Source: Isoetes taiwanensis (lineage: Eukaryota; Streptophyta; Lycopodiopsida; Isoetales; Isoetaceae). Taken from it: 64,000 bases of DNA. The notes beneath the pieces are model-generated. The model ran no database searches. It saw only the letters and a list, made by a program, of their open reading frames with translations, and had not been told where the DNA came from. Below, piece after piece: positions 1 through 11,061 of the stretch. Within the stretch, counting starts at the first letter, position 1. Each line of letters starts with the position of its first letter. Location of the stretch: positions 312,001 through 376,000 of the forward strand of contig JAJEKV010000293.1 of assembly GCA_021234155.1 (NCBI GenBank). The letters are read 5' to 3'. The position numbers and the translations under genes are program-made.

Positions 1-884
1 GTATGGAAGCTCAAGATGGAGTTAGTGTTAGAAAGCAATAAGCTTTTTTATTATGTCACTGGCAAAATCCATTCTCTAGCACAACCATTCACTAGTGCTG
101 AAGTACTAGCTACTAGTAAAATCGAGTACGATGCTTGGGTGAAACTTTTGGCTGATTGGCATGAAAAAGATAAAGTTATTTGAGATTTGATACTTTATGC
201 ACTCAAAGAATCCATACTGATGGATGTTAGGGATCTCAAAACCTCTGCTGAGATTTGGAATTATCTTGACAAGGTTTATGAGCAGAAGACTGTATATGAA
301 ATTTATAGTCTTCGTAATGATATTGCCAATCTTCATTATACTCTCACAGACTCTTTTGACCTACAATTTGACAAGTTAAAAACCCTTGTAGATGGCTTGT
401 CTATTGCTCGTGAGGTCATGCCACCTCAACAACAAATTGTTGCCCTCTTGGAAACTTTGCCAGCAGAATTTTAAGTTGTTCGTACAGTTTTGCTCAACAA
501 AGCCAACCTCATTCTGGATCGTGTTCATATTTCACTAAAAGATGAAGCTACCAAAACTACAGAAATCTTTCAAAGATCAGGCAGAAACAGCTCTTGTGGT
601 TCATTCTAAACGATCTCGTGATAATGACCAAGCTAATTACTCCGATGACCATGGTGGTCATTCTGGTCGTGGGCATGGACGTGGATGTGGTCGTGGTCGT
701 GGTCCTCCTCTCAAGACAAACCACTCCATTGTTTGCGAATATTATAAAAAGTCTGACCATCCTGAAGAAGAATGTTATTTCAAAAAGTTTGCTACTGAGC
801 ATAAACTTCTTCTTTTACAAGATGAGAGACACTGTGCTCATGATGCGATTGAAGTGGTTAAACTAATATTTCTATGCTTGTAGA
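1..884 (+). pseudogene. copia gag (UBN2-type) with decayed zinc knuckle
   Basis: The best reading runs in from upstream of position 1, through an in-frame TGA at 181, into an open stretch at 187-474 (ILYALKES, then EIWNYLDKVYEQKT). This is typical of copia capsid, which packages the element RNA. After a TAA at 472 the frame changes, and 542-883 gives a basic Gly/Arg-rich segment followed by a knuckle-like CEYYKKSDHPEEECYFK. In a working CX2CX4HX4C knuckle the second cysteine would sit where a tyrosine is now, so zinc binding is probably lost. The family call is firm; the product is not functional. Confidence 0.82.
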
Positions 885-1446
885 TTCTACTGTTACTCAG
901 CACATGACTTATCACAAGCATTGTTTGATACAATATCGCCCTCTTCTTGCTAAGAAATTCGTCTATCTTGGTGACAATAGACTTCTTGCAGTCAAAGACA
1001 TTGGTACCCTTTAGATTGGCACATCTTCTGGTGTGCGGCTTTTGCATGGGGTTCTATATGTGCCAGACCTTTACCACAATCTCCTTTCTCGTGCTCGTCT
1101 TACTGATATTGGCTTCCTTGTTCAGTTTGATAGACGCTGCCGCTTTGTGAAAGATGGTCTTGTTTTTGTCACTGCTTTTTGCCAAGGCAATCTTTATGCA
1201 CTCCAATTGAATGATGAGTTTGCCAATGTTGTGATATCTCGTGGTGATGATATCAGTACTTTGTGGCATCGACGTTTTGGTCATGCTAATTTTCAAGCTC
1301 TTCTGGACATGAGCTGTGATGATCTTGTGGATGGTCTCACTTTGTCAACACACGGTGTACTGGGTATTTGTGAGCCTTGTGCTCTTGGTAAGCAGCATCG
1401 CCACCCATTCTCTGGAGAAGGACATCCTATCACGCGTGTCTTATAA
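875..1446 (+). pseudogene. copia protease and GAG-pre-integrase segment
   Basis: From about 875 the frame reads LVDSTVTQHMT, the counterpart of the copia protease DSG box; the aspartate is kept but glycine has become threonine. A stop (TAG, 1,012-1,014) interrupts it. An open stretch at 1,033-1,446 then gives LLHGVLYVPDLYHNLLS and, from about 1,260, LWHRRFGHANFQ and CEPCALGKQHRHPF, the His/Cys-containing GAG-pre-integrase (zinc) region that precedes the catalytic core. In the family this part releases mature proteins and starts integrase. It is non-functional here. Confidence 0.82.
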
Positions 1447-1860
1447 CTTGTGCATTTTGACTTTTATGGCCAGTAAAGCCCTATACTTTCTTCTCTTCAT
1501 TGATGATTATACTCGCTATAGCTTTGTGTACTTTCTTCCCAAAAAATCTGATGTCCTATCCGTCTTCTGTACATTTAAGAAGCTGGTTGAGGTTTAAATT
1601 GGACCCACGATTAAAAGATTGCGAACTGATAATGGTGATGAGTTTAAATCTTTGGCTTTTGACAAAGTTTGTGCAGATTCAGGCATTATTTGTGAATACA
1701 CAACGCCTTATTCTCCTCAACAGAATATTCATTCTGGTTTGGATATTTCGGGCATAAGTTATTGCCACTGTTGTGTATGTGCAAAATCGCTTGATTGCTT
1801 CTGCTCTGAAAGACAAAACTCTATTTGAAGCCAGAAGCTCCTCTTTGCTGCTTTCTTTAC
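1447..1860 (+). pseudogene. copia integrase core, frameshifted and truncated
   Basis: Three reading frames together give an rve integrase core: FIDDYTRYSFVYFLP (first catalytic Asp region) near 1,500, RTDNGDEF (second Asp) near 1,620, then PYSPQQN near 1,710. The expected NGVAER-like glutamate segment is scrambled. A last match at about 1,758-1,830 reads VVYVQNRLIASALKDKT, which follows the core in copia elements. Beyond this I find no element sequence. Confidence 0.8.
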
Positions 1861-2757
1861 ATTTCTAACATTTACCCTATAAAAATCTATAAGGATGTTT
1901 CTAAAACGTAGAGGAACTTTTATTAAAATTACCTATTCTTGGCTATGGCCGGAGCAAAGTCAGCTTGATTAAGGCTCTAAAGCAACTGTAGATTTGTTCA
2001 TCCGTTCTATTTTATTCATTAGTTCTATCTCCTATTTATCTGTTTATGCTGATGAACCGGACCTAAATTTAGGGAGAAAAGGCACGTTTAGAAGCATAAA
2101 TCATAGGAAGAAATAGTCGAAAAGAAGACCATTATAGAAGAAATACCAGAGCATTAATGTCTTATGCTATCACATGCTTATTTCTTGCTTATTTTCGGCC
2201 CCCAGAAACCTATTTCAGCCTGATCTTCGGCTAGTCATAGCATCCAAGCAAGATGTAGAAGAGCAGGAAGAACTCCATCGATGAGTTTAAAATAGCATCC
2301 AGATGGCAGGAGGAGCTCCATCACACAAAATTCCAGCCGACTATGGCTATGGCTTATGATTCCAGGCGGCTATGGCTTATGAGTGCAGTAGGAGAGTATG
2401 CACAAGAAATAGTGATGGAGGAAGAATGTGGCAGTGCCGCTCCTTGAAATCCAGGCAAAGTTACTAGATTCAAGAACGCAATAAAAGGAGCATAATTTTA
2501 ATAAAAGTTCCTTTACGATACAGTTGCTTAGAACCACCTGCATAGAACCACTACATTGACACTTGACACTGCTTCACATCCCAGAATGTGGTCGACGTGT
2601 TTTATATGCACATGATGTGCATGTTGATGTGGAATAGAGCAAGCACACCACGTATCCCTATGCACTTGTTGTGCTATGCTAATATTCGCACATGGGTCTT
2701 TCTTTTCGCAGTAACACACTAGTCTTAGAACAACTACATCTCGAGTTCTTATTGCAC
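1861..2757. other. non-coding stretch, nothing recognised
   Basis: No conserved reading frame on either strand. Short open frames, such as the one at 2,528-2,719 on the minus strand, have no recognisable domain. Confidence 0.6.
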
Positions 2758-4440
2758 CTGTTATTATATTATATATTCTAGATGAGATGCGCTCTGGACT
2801 ACCTCGATCATTAGATTCATTTTCTTACAAACCGCAGTGTATGTTGAGACCTTTAGACGCCTCTCGTTTCAAATGTGATCGTTGATGATTGGGGGTTCCT
2901 ATGATTTTAAAATATAAAATATAGGTTTGCCTAAGGATTTTTGAAATATGAAATATAAGGACTCAATAATTCAATTTTCTAACAGGAATGCTTTGACCAA
3001 TACAACCAGCAAAATTACATGAATAATTTTTTTAATTGGATCTATGCTTTTTGAAATATACGATATGGGGACTGGAACCTCCACCTAATAAGAATATTTT
3101 TTGACCCATACAACTAGTGGGCTAATCTATGTTCATCGATTAAAAACATTCAATTCAATTCCATTCTTTTTCTTTTAAATATAAAAATCCATTCAACTAT
3201 TTTAGGAATATAATCTAAGGTTTCAGATATGGTCTTATGCATTCAAATCAAACCTACCTGGAACCCCATGTTGCTACATATTCTAAACGAGATGCACGCT
3301 GGACTACCACAGTTTCGGATTCGTCGATCCTACGGCCCAGATCATATGTTGGGGTGCCCTTAGGCACCTCTCGTTTCGCTTATAGTCATTTATGATTGGA
3401 GGCGCTTATGATTTTGAAATATGAAATACAATAAAGTTTTGAGGGAATATCGAACCTCTATACAACTTTGCCTAAGGTTTTAGAATATGAAATACGGGAG
3501 CTCGAACATCTACCAAAACAAATCAATGTCCTGACTAAGACGACTTTAACCAATAAACCCAATGAGCTAATGCGATTATTTTTTATCTTGAATCTATGTT
3601 TTTTTTTATAACAACTTATTCGATTGATTTAGAGATATATTGTCTATGATTTTAGGAATTGTTAATTTCACATCCATATCAAATCCCCCTAGAACCCCCT
3701 GTTATTTTGCTACATATTCTAAAAGAGGTGCACGCTGGACTACCACAGTCGTCGGATTCGTTGATCCGTCGACCCAGATCATATGTTAGGGCCCCTAGGC
3801 ACCTCTCTTTTCGTTTATAGTCATTTATGATTGGAGGCGCCTATGATTTTGATTTTTTATCTTGAATCTTTTTTTTTTTTTTTTTATAACAACTTATTCG
3901 ATTGTTTTAGGGATATATGGTCTATGGTTTCAGGAATTGTTATTTTTACATCCACATCAAATCACCCTAGAACCCCCTGTTATTTTGCTACATATTCTAA
4001 ACAAGTGCACGCTGGACTACCACAGTCGTCGGATTCGTCGATCCTACGAGCTAGATCGTATGCTGGGGCCCCTAGGCACCTCTCATTTATGATTGGGGGC
4101 GCCTATGATTTTGAAATATGAAATACGATTTCGCCTAAGGTTTTGAGGGAATATCGAACCTCTATACGACTTTGCCTAAGATTTTAGAATATGAAATATG
4201 GGAGCTCGAACCTCTACAAAAATCATTCAATGTCTTGACTAAGACGACTTTAACCAATATACCCAATGAATTAATGCGATTATTTTTTATCTTGAATCTA
4301 TGATTTTTTTTTTATAATAACTCGTTCGATCGTTTTAGGGATATATGGTCTATAGTTTCAGGAATTGTTATTTTTACATCCATATCAAATCCCCTAGAAC
4401 CCCCTGTTATTTTGCTACATATTTGCGTTACATATTCAAT
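2758..4440 (+). repeat. diverged direct repeats, about four units
   Basis: A block containing tgctacatattctaaa, a 'gctggactaccacag' phrase, 'ggcacctctc', a 'tatgattttgaaatatgaaata' phrase and a T-rich tract recurs. Units start near 2,768 (most diverged), 3,272, 3,710 and 3,988; a last tail piece ends near 4,440. Spacing is about 510, 440 and 280 bp, so units have lost internal parts. No coding capacity. An inverted copy lies at 5,088-5,478. Confidence 0.75.
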
Positions 4441-4609
4441 TTAATATGATTGAGGGCAGGACCTAGTGTACAATGCTGATGTGTATCATATGTCCAATAG
4501 GGTGCTACCCAAAAAAATACCTTTTTTGTTTTCTTTCTATTTTTATACACTTTTTAATATGGTCTTCATATGATTTGGTGGTTGTATTTTGTAGGATGTA
4601 CTAATGCAT

Positions 4610-5025
4610 AGGGGAGGGTGCCCATAAAGCGCCCACTTAAGGGTAAAAATTATATTATGATGGGTTTAGTTTTTTTTAATTACCTATTTTGATATAACAC
4701 AATAAAACTTCATAGTTTAGCTTTCAATTGGGACTAAAGACGAGTTGTTTCGACAAATCGAAAGCTCGCTATAAAGATTTTAAGTTCTATCCTTATTTTG
4801 ACCCTAATAGACCACCAAATGCCGTTCAATGGACCACTAAAAGCTCATACTTGACCTTCATTGGCCCACAAGTGCCCATTAATAGACCATGCATTTAGTT
4901 CAATTTTTTGTCTTTTTTAAGATGGGCTATTGTAAGGGTTAAGGTGGGCTATTAAAGGGTAGAAAATTGTAGGGCAAAAAGTGGGCCATTGAAGAGAAGT
5001 GGATGGAAGAGGGGCACCCTCCCCT
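4610..5025. mobile_element. small TIR element (MITE-like)
   Basis: A 14-bp perfect terminal inverted repeat, aggggagggtgccc at 4,610-4,623 and its complement at 5,012-5,025, bounds about 416 bp of AT-rich non-coding DNA. The interior repeats short words such as 'ggacca', 'tggcccac' and 'gtgggc' in opposing directions. I cannot identify a clear target duplication, so the superfamily is open. It sits between the direct repeats and their inverted copy. Confidence 0.55.
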
Positions 5026-5087
5026 ACATCTATAGTGCACATGTGCTCATATTAATTTTTATGACACTTTGGAATTGTTACACCCAT

Positions 5088-5478
5088 GAATATGTAGCAC
5101 AATAACAGGGGGTTCCAAGGGGATTTGAATATGTAGCACAATAACATGGGGTTTCAGAGGGAATTTGATATAAATGCATAAATCACTATCCCTGAGATCA
5201 TAGACCATATCCCTAACACAATTTAATAGGTTATTATTAAAAAAAAAATACAAATTCAATAGAGAAAAAAAAGCACGTTAATTTGTTGGTTGCATTGGTT
5301 AAAGCACTTATTAGGATATTGAATTATTTTGATAGAGCTTCGAGTCTCCTGTCTCAAAATCTAAAACCTTAGGCGAACCCATATAGAGATAGTCCCAACA
5401 TTTCATATTCCAGAATGTTAAGCGAACCTGTATTCCATATTTCAAAAAAAATCATAGGTGCTCCTAGTCATAAATGAC
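5088..5478 (-). repeat. inverted copy of the upstream direct repeat
   Basis: Read on the minus strand, this matches the units at 3,272-4,440: the 'gtcatttatgac' and 'cctatgatttt' phrases, the T-rich tract, 'tatggtctatg', then 'ggaaccccctgttatt' and 'gctacatatt'. The last portion is present twice (near 5,090 and 5,132). With the left copies it forms long inverted arms around 4,440-5,088. Confidence 0.7.
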
Positions 5479-5561
5479 CTGTGACGAGCCTGGCAAGTTG
5501 ACTCTCTTAGCAACTTGAGATTTTGTCGAAACTTGGACTAATTTTAGGTTAGTAGTATGGG

Positions 5562-5641
5562 TGAAAATTGAATCTTCATTTTGCACAGTTGGATTTACAT
5601 ATGAAAATTGAATCTTCATTTTGCACAGTTGAATTTACATA
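5562..5641 (+). repeat. 40-bp tandem duplication
   Basis: Two adjacent 40-bp units beginning tgaaaattgaatcttcat differ by one base (5,562-5,601 and 5,602-5,641). Confidence 0.9.
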
Positions 5642-6199
5642 CTCCAAACTCAATGGGCAAATGCTTATAAATTCTATGTCATCAAGTAATGTTAACAGCC
5701 AAAAAGTTCACTATTCTCAACAGATATAACATCTAAATTTGAACAATTTAACCCAGAAGCTTCTCTCAACCATGGACTCCAACTGCACTGCTGCCATCAC
5801 CTTGCTTATTCACTGCACATGCACTCAAGGGGGTTAGTCCTCGTGACTAAGTGGAGATCCCCGGATGCCTCTACATGCATGGGAACATCTTGAAAATTTT
5901 GGATAACAAGAACATAAGCACAAGTAGAGACGGAAGATCCTATGTGAGTACAATGTTAGACAATGACAATATGATCAAATGAAATAGAACACATGAGCAT
6001 CAGAACTAAAGAACGTAGCCAAAATATCAAACCATCATAACGCACAACTCCGGGACAATGGGAAGCTCAGCCAGCCTACATGCAGGCCCTGTTAGCAGAG
6101 AAACACCCAGCCAGCCCATATTCCGAGCCCTGTAGAGGGAGTGATGAGGTGAACCTCGTATGCGCATACCCTTCCCAGTCCACGTCTAGCGCAAAGACT
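5642..6199. other. non-coding stretch, nothing recognised
   Basis: No conserved frame. The segment near 5,840-5,880 has a tRNA-like look (agtggagatccccgg) but cannot be folded into a tRNA. Confidence 0.55.
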
Positions 6200-6586
6200 T
6201 TACATAACATAATTGAGCGAGTAAACGATGAAGTAGCAAAACTGTGTCGTCAGTTGACATCCATAAAGCTCATGTGTAGCTTGTACTGCAACACTTTGAG
6301 CATTAAAATCACCACGAAGAATGACATATCTCTCAAGTATTTGGACTGTGCAATCATTACAAAAGTTTTCATATGGGTCATTATGATCCACATCACATTC
6401 ACCATGAAAAGGAGATGGTGTAGATAGAAAGTAATATGCAGCAATAAAAATGGTACTGTCATTTGAGCAATGGAGCTCGACCTGTTTGGCACCAAAGATC
6501 TCACTCGAGGGACCTAAGAAGCAGGGCCTGGAAAGGACATTGGATTCTTCCCAATTGGATGTATCATGAGATGTGCATTCTTGCAT
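6200..6586 (-). pseudogene. LINE endonuclease (APE-like) fragment
   Basis: The minus-strand frame holds a segment STIFIAAYYF, then DPYENFCND and VILRGDFNAQ. The GDFNA box is the hallmark of the exonuclease-endonuclease-phosphatase domain that nicks target DNA in L1-type LINEs; its Asp and Asn are kept. Only about 130 residues are open, the N-terminal catalytic part is absent and no reverse transcriptase follows, so it is a dead scrap. The family call rests on this box and its surroundings. Confidence 0.65.
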
Positions 6587-7500
6587 ATTGAAAGCTATGA
6601 TAGCAAGTCATTGTAATTGCATGTCCATTCTAGAAGCCATTATATGCAAGAATGCATGATGAATTGCATTTCTACAATCATCGTTGGTGTTGATGAGTGA
6701 GTAAAACACCTGAATTACGAAGTTAGCCATCCTTCAGAAACACTCTCTATCTAGAGCCTTAGGAAAGATCTAACATAGTTATACCTTTTCTTCCACATAT
6801 GCAGGGTCATGGGAGGCTCTACATATTCCATCAATTGAGACCACTGCAGTTTTGTATAACAAAAAGCTGAGCATACCGTTGATGGTGCTCTTTAATTTTT
6901 GTAGAATGATTAAACGAAAATGAAAGCACATCAATCTATGTTATTAGAAAATGACACCATGCACATGTTCAACTTCTACAAGTTCCAATGTACTTCTCTA
7001 TCACACCATCAATTTCGTCATTGTTCTTTGCATAATTCTCCCATTATAATATACTGCAAGTATAGTAATAAGATCCTGTTTAATAATATGTGTTTATAAT
7101 GCCTTGTCACTAGGGACATTTAGAGAGTCGTTATATGTTCTATGGATGTTGCAAATGTGGTATGACATAAACATTTATCTATGTATCCTATGACATTCAT
7201 ATACATTGCAACCTTTCGAATCACACAATTTCCAAAATCATTTCTATTTCTCCATACCATATTTTATTATTTAAAGGGATCTATCATATATCTTGCGAGA
7301 CTAATAAAAATTGGAGAAATGTCCTAACCCATAAGGGATTCGAGAATGAAAGTAAGATGTTTTTGGTTCTGTTGGTGCACTTTATGAAACATGTAAGAAT
7401 ACAAGACACATGATCTGTGTGTCCAGTACCTATAGATAAATTTAAGCTTAGTAGGTAGCACATCAAGTAAACAAATCTCATACTTTATGTGTGAAGTCTT
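6587..7500. other. non-coding stretch upstream of the lipid-transfer gene
   Basis: AT-rich, with no conserved frame. It may include upstream control sequence for the gene at 7,564. Confidence 0.5.
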
Positions 7501-7503
7501 GCA

Positions 7504-7510
7504 TATAAAT
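7504..7510 (+). promoter_or_regulatory. likely TATA box of the lipid-transfer gene
   Basis: tataaat lies 54 bp before the start codon at 7,564, which would give a short leader of about 25-30 bases. Position and sequence fit a plant TATA box; the start site itself is not visible. Confidence 0.5.
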
Positions 7511-7563
7511 GGTTATCTCTTTGCATGCCTTCCAACATCTAGTCTTTTTGTCTCACAACTACC

Positions 7564-7869
7564 ATGAACATGACAGGGATTGTAGTGAGTCTAATTGTAG
7601 CACTTGCTCTTATAATGGTAATGCCTATAGCGGCATCGGATTGTGTTGAAAGTGCTACGCTTAGTGCACTTGCTCCTTGTGAGTCTTCTGTTGCTTCTGG
7701 TAGTGGCACTGGGGTTGCAAGTGCAGCATGTTGTAATGCCCTTATAGCTGTGGGTCATACATGCCTCTGTGAGTTCTATAAAGGCCCATCACCTTCTGGA
7801 ATTGATATTAGTTTGGTTGGACAACTACCTGAGCAATGCAACATTCCAGGAGTATCTTCATGCACCTAA
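7564..7869 (+). CDS. DIR1-like non-specific lipid-transfer protein
   Basis: A 101-residue secreted protein. Residues 1-24 form a hydrophobic signal peptide ending near AAS. The mature part has eight cysteines in the nsLTP order C-C-CC-CXC-C-C (DC, APC, ACC, CLC, EQC, SC), which form four disulfides around a lipid-binding cavity. The CLC box followed by a Gly/Pro-rich stretch and LPEQC resembles DIR1 and its relatives, which bind lipids in the apoplast and act in systemic resistance signalling. Length and cysteine spacing are normal for the family and the frame is intact. The ATG is the first one after the likely TATA box. A type-2-like nsLTP of other function is equally possible. Confidence 0.85.
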   Translation: MNMTGIVVSLIVALALIMVMPIAASDCVESATLSALAPCESSVASGSGTGVASAACCNALIAVGHTCLCEFYKGPSPSGIDISLVGQLPEQCNIPGVSSCT

Positions 7870-7871
7870 AG

Positions 7872-7956
7872 GTCATTTTATGCAAGATATATTTTGTTTA
7901 TTCCTTTATATATACATTGATATTGTGATTCTGATCTAACTTGCTATTGTTTACAG
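7872..7956 (+). other. probable 3'UTR intron of the lipid-transfer gene
   Basis: Two bases after the stop codon the sequence reads AAAG|GTCATT. A ctaac branch-like motif is followed by ttgctattgtttacag|G at 7,956. This would be an 85-bp intron wholly in the 3' untranslated region. Inference from splice signals only. Confidence 0.4.
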
Positions 7957-9435
7957 GCTGAAGAGGATGAAATGAAGTATAATAACAAGTGCGAGAACTA
8001 GCATCTTCTACCTATATATTTTACACTATCCCACAATAATGGACTAAAAAATCTTCTTTTTATCTATATAAATGAAGATATTTCAAAGCACATAATTGCT
8101 CTAGCTTTTGAAGATGTATTTTGGTTGAAAACGATGTTTGTCACATTCATTACTTCATTAGGCTATATACATTATGATTATAGACAAGATAGATAGAGCC
8201 ACAAATAGCATATTAGTAGCATGCATATATTCAGAGAGCATAGGTAGAGCCACTAGTAACTTATTAGTAAAATGGTCAACTATTAGATTTCACTTTGGTG
8301 CATCACATCTAATAGAAGATGAAAGTTTTGGGATATTAACAGATTCATAGCAGCTGGGTTTATGGAATGGCCTTGATATGGGGGGGTTAGTGATATGAGC
8401 ATACCATAGTGATGGCATTGTTAGTCACATAGCTATTTTTATTATTCCCTTATTCAATTTTGAACATAGTACTATGAATTCTTATTATTGAGGGGCACAA
8501 TGGAAATATTTGGGCAACCTTTTTGGTCTACAAAAGATTATTACACTTGATGTGAAGACAAATAAAAGTATAGAATCTCCATCTTATTCATTTCCACATC
8601 ACATTCGTAATTTCACCAATATATAAGCAATAATTAATGGTTTTATGGATTCACTATGCAAATTGTAATGACATAAAGATAATAAACTATTTTTATATGT
8701 TTTTTTGGTATAGTTTAATTAATTAGAAACACTAAAAAAATAAGCATAGTAGAAATATTTCTACACATCCTTTTTCAATATAAGGGGTACCTCCTTCTAG
8801 ACAAAATCCTAATTTTTTAAAATGGGCAAAAATTATTTGCAATGGAAGTGGACAACATTGAATTTGATTCAGACAGCTGAAAGGAGACTCAAGCGCCTAT
8901 GTGGATTTTTCTATTAAAAGTCATTATAATAGCAACAATTTGGCCCCATGTTGAAGACATCTCATATCTTTGACATAACAAGTAATTGCTTAGATCAAGC
9001 ATGCGTAAAATGCCTAAGCATATGACTTTTTTAAAACAAGCATTCAAACCCTAGGTGCTCATGATACAACCACGTCTGTGGTAATGCGTTTTGTATTGGG
9101 AGAGATCTTTCTGGGGCCTTTGTGATGATATATGATGATATGATCATGTTCAGTTAGAATTTCAGGGCAGAAACAACAAATTTACAGACTGGATTACTAG
9201 GGTTTTGATTTCATTTGCTAAAGGAGATTTCAGTTTGCTACGTCATGACACAAAGAAATCAGAATAAAGATCGATATGTGCCATGGCATGCATGAGTATA
9301 GTAGCGTACAAAAGATCCAATAGCTTTCAAGGTTGTACTCAACATATAGAATTGGATTTGCTGACACAGGTGTCTGACCTTTAACACAAAGTGCTTTCTA
9401 TACTATCATCATTGGACCAGATCATGCTCTCAAAT
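7957..9435. other. non-coding stretch; probable 3'UTR, then nothing recognised
   Basis: The first 150 bases are probably the 3' end of the lipid-transfer transcript. The rest is AT-rich with no conserved frame. Confidence 0.5.
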
Positions 9436-9470
9436 CTATTCTATTCTATTCTATTCTATTCTATTCTATT
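9436..9470 (+). repeat. (CTATT)7 microsatellite
   Basis: Seven perfect ctatt units. Confidence 0.95.
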
Positions 9471-11061
9471 CAAATACGATGCAAAAAGCAAGGATAGATA
9501 TATTAAAAGGAACATCTTTCTACGAGTTGTTGATCTTAGTTCAAATCCAGTTATACTGCCACAGGAAATTCCACAAACACATCCTAAATCTTGAATCTCA
9601 TCCTGAATCTTGAATCTGATGATACAATTCTAATGGATGCCATGGTTCAAACTGAGGAGGAAACACTACATCACTCATTGACCACAGGCGATATGTCAAT
9701 ACATCCAGTAGATTTGGTCTGAAGTGCAGAGTCAGCAAGCTAATGCATAAGCAGTTCATGCAAAACATGATAGTGCTTACATTGGGTTGAACCTACATAT
9801 AGTAGGTTTGCCAGAGACAACTATTCGCTTTGGATTTGACGGAGATAATGCACGTGAACTTGTTATAGCTCAACGGATTGGTGCCCAAAGACCTCCCACT
9901 TAAATCCAATTTAGGAATGTTTCTTGCATAAATACTTACGCTATACCGCCATTTTTGCGTTTAGATAACAAATCAGCTATATAAATTCTCCAAGTATTCT
10001 CTTTACGTCCAATTTAATTTACATCAATCTTGCATCTAATGCTCAATGCATGTAATGTCTCTATAACATTGATGCATAAGAGATTAAACAACATTGCAGA
10101 CAAAACCATAAATATCAACATTCACCAAGAAAGGACATCATAGGGATAGGCATCTTTCTTGTTCAAACCAACCTCTTTCCCCGTTGCTTTTTGGGTTGCC
10201 CGAAGGGCTAACCCTAGGTGTGGAGTAGCAAAGAGGTATATTCTAGATATGTACCAGAAGGACGCTAAAGATCTTTGTTGAAATATAAAAGGATGGCTGG
10301 GAATGGCTGCTGGCAATTCACCATGAGAAAAGCCGTGAAAGATGGAGAAGAGAGGCAGTTGGGTTTGATTGCATACATGCATGGATGAAGGGTAAAGTGG
10401 AATCAGAAAGCAGACTATCATGCACATTTCTCGGATCTGAAAGATCTGAGGACATAGAAGCCCTTGCCCATTTCCTGATGCAATTAAGGTGAAATATAGA
10501 ATAACAACCTGAGCAAGATCATATAGCTGCAGCCCGTCCCATCATGCATTCAATATTACCTCTGCGCAGCTTCTCCACAAGCTCTTGAAATAGCTAGGGT
10601 ATTATCTGCTCTTTCAAGTTGACAATTCCATTTTTCGTCTTATGTTTTTTAGAACGATGTCTCCTTTAGACCCTGCCATCAATAGAAAGAATTCCAATCT
10701 CTGAATATTCTGGTCGAAAGGAGATTTGATAGACTGGTCCGCACTCTCAACAGTGCAGGAAGCTCCATTGCTTTTCTCACAATAACTTGGGCTTTCTTCA
10801 CGTACAAAATTTTTTCTTGACTGAACCTCCAATGTCTTTCTCTGTCAAGAATCCTGCTCTGTTCCCTCCTTTGAATCTACTATGGCTTCCGAGCTCTTTG
10901 TCTTTCATGTCATATGATAGTATACTATCATTAAGTACTACCTGTCCCTCCAAATTATCACCACCTTCCAACTTGGTTGTAGAGGAGTTTGACATGCATA
11001 TTGTCCCTCCTGTGTATCTTTTTGTGGGGCTTTCAGTACCATCACAATAGGGATTTGATTG
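9471..11061. other. non-coding stretch with unassigned minus-strand frames
   Basis: Two overlapping minus-strand frames at 10,614-10,832 and 10,798-11,088 look polar and protein-like (for example GGDNLEGQVV), but they match no family I know and lie in different frames. They may be chance or decayed exons. Confidence 0.4.

Larger units (their letters stand above)
1..1860 (+). mobile_element. Ty1/copia retrotransposon remnant, cut by the window edge
   Basis: Pieces of a copia polyprotein lie in the family order: gag, degenerate zinc knuckle, aspartic protease, GAG-pre-integrase, integrase core. The left end lies outside the window. Homology fades after about 1,850 with no reverse transcriptase, RNase H or LTR, so the 3' half is missing or beyond recognition. 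Stops and frame changes occur throughout. I see no flanking duplication. Confidence 0.88.

Noticed and set aside
5838-5900. Possible tRNA or SINE head
   Set aside because: Cannot be folded into a cloverleaf; only weak box-like words.
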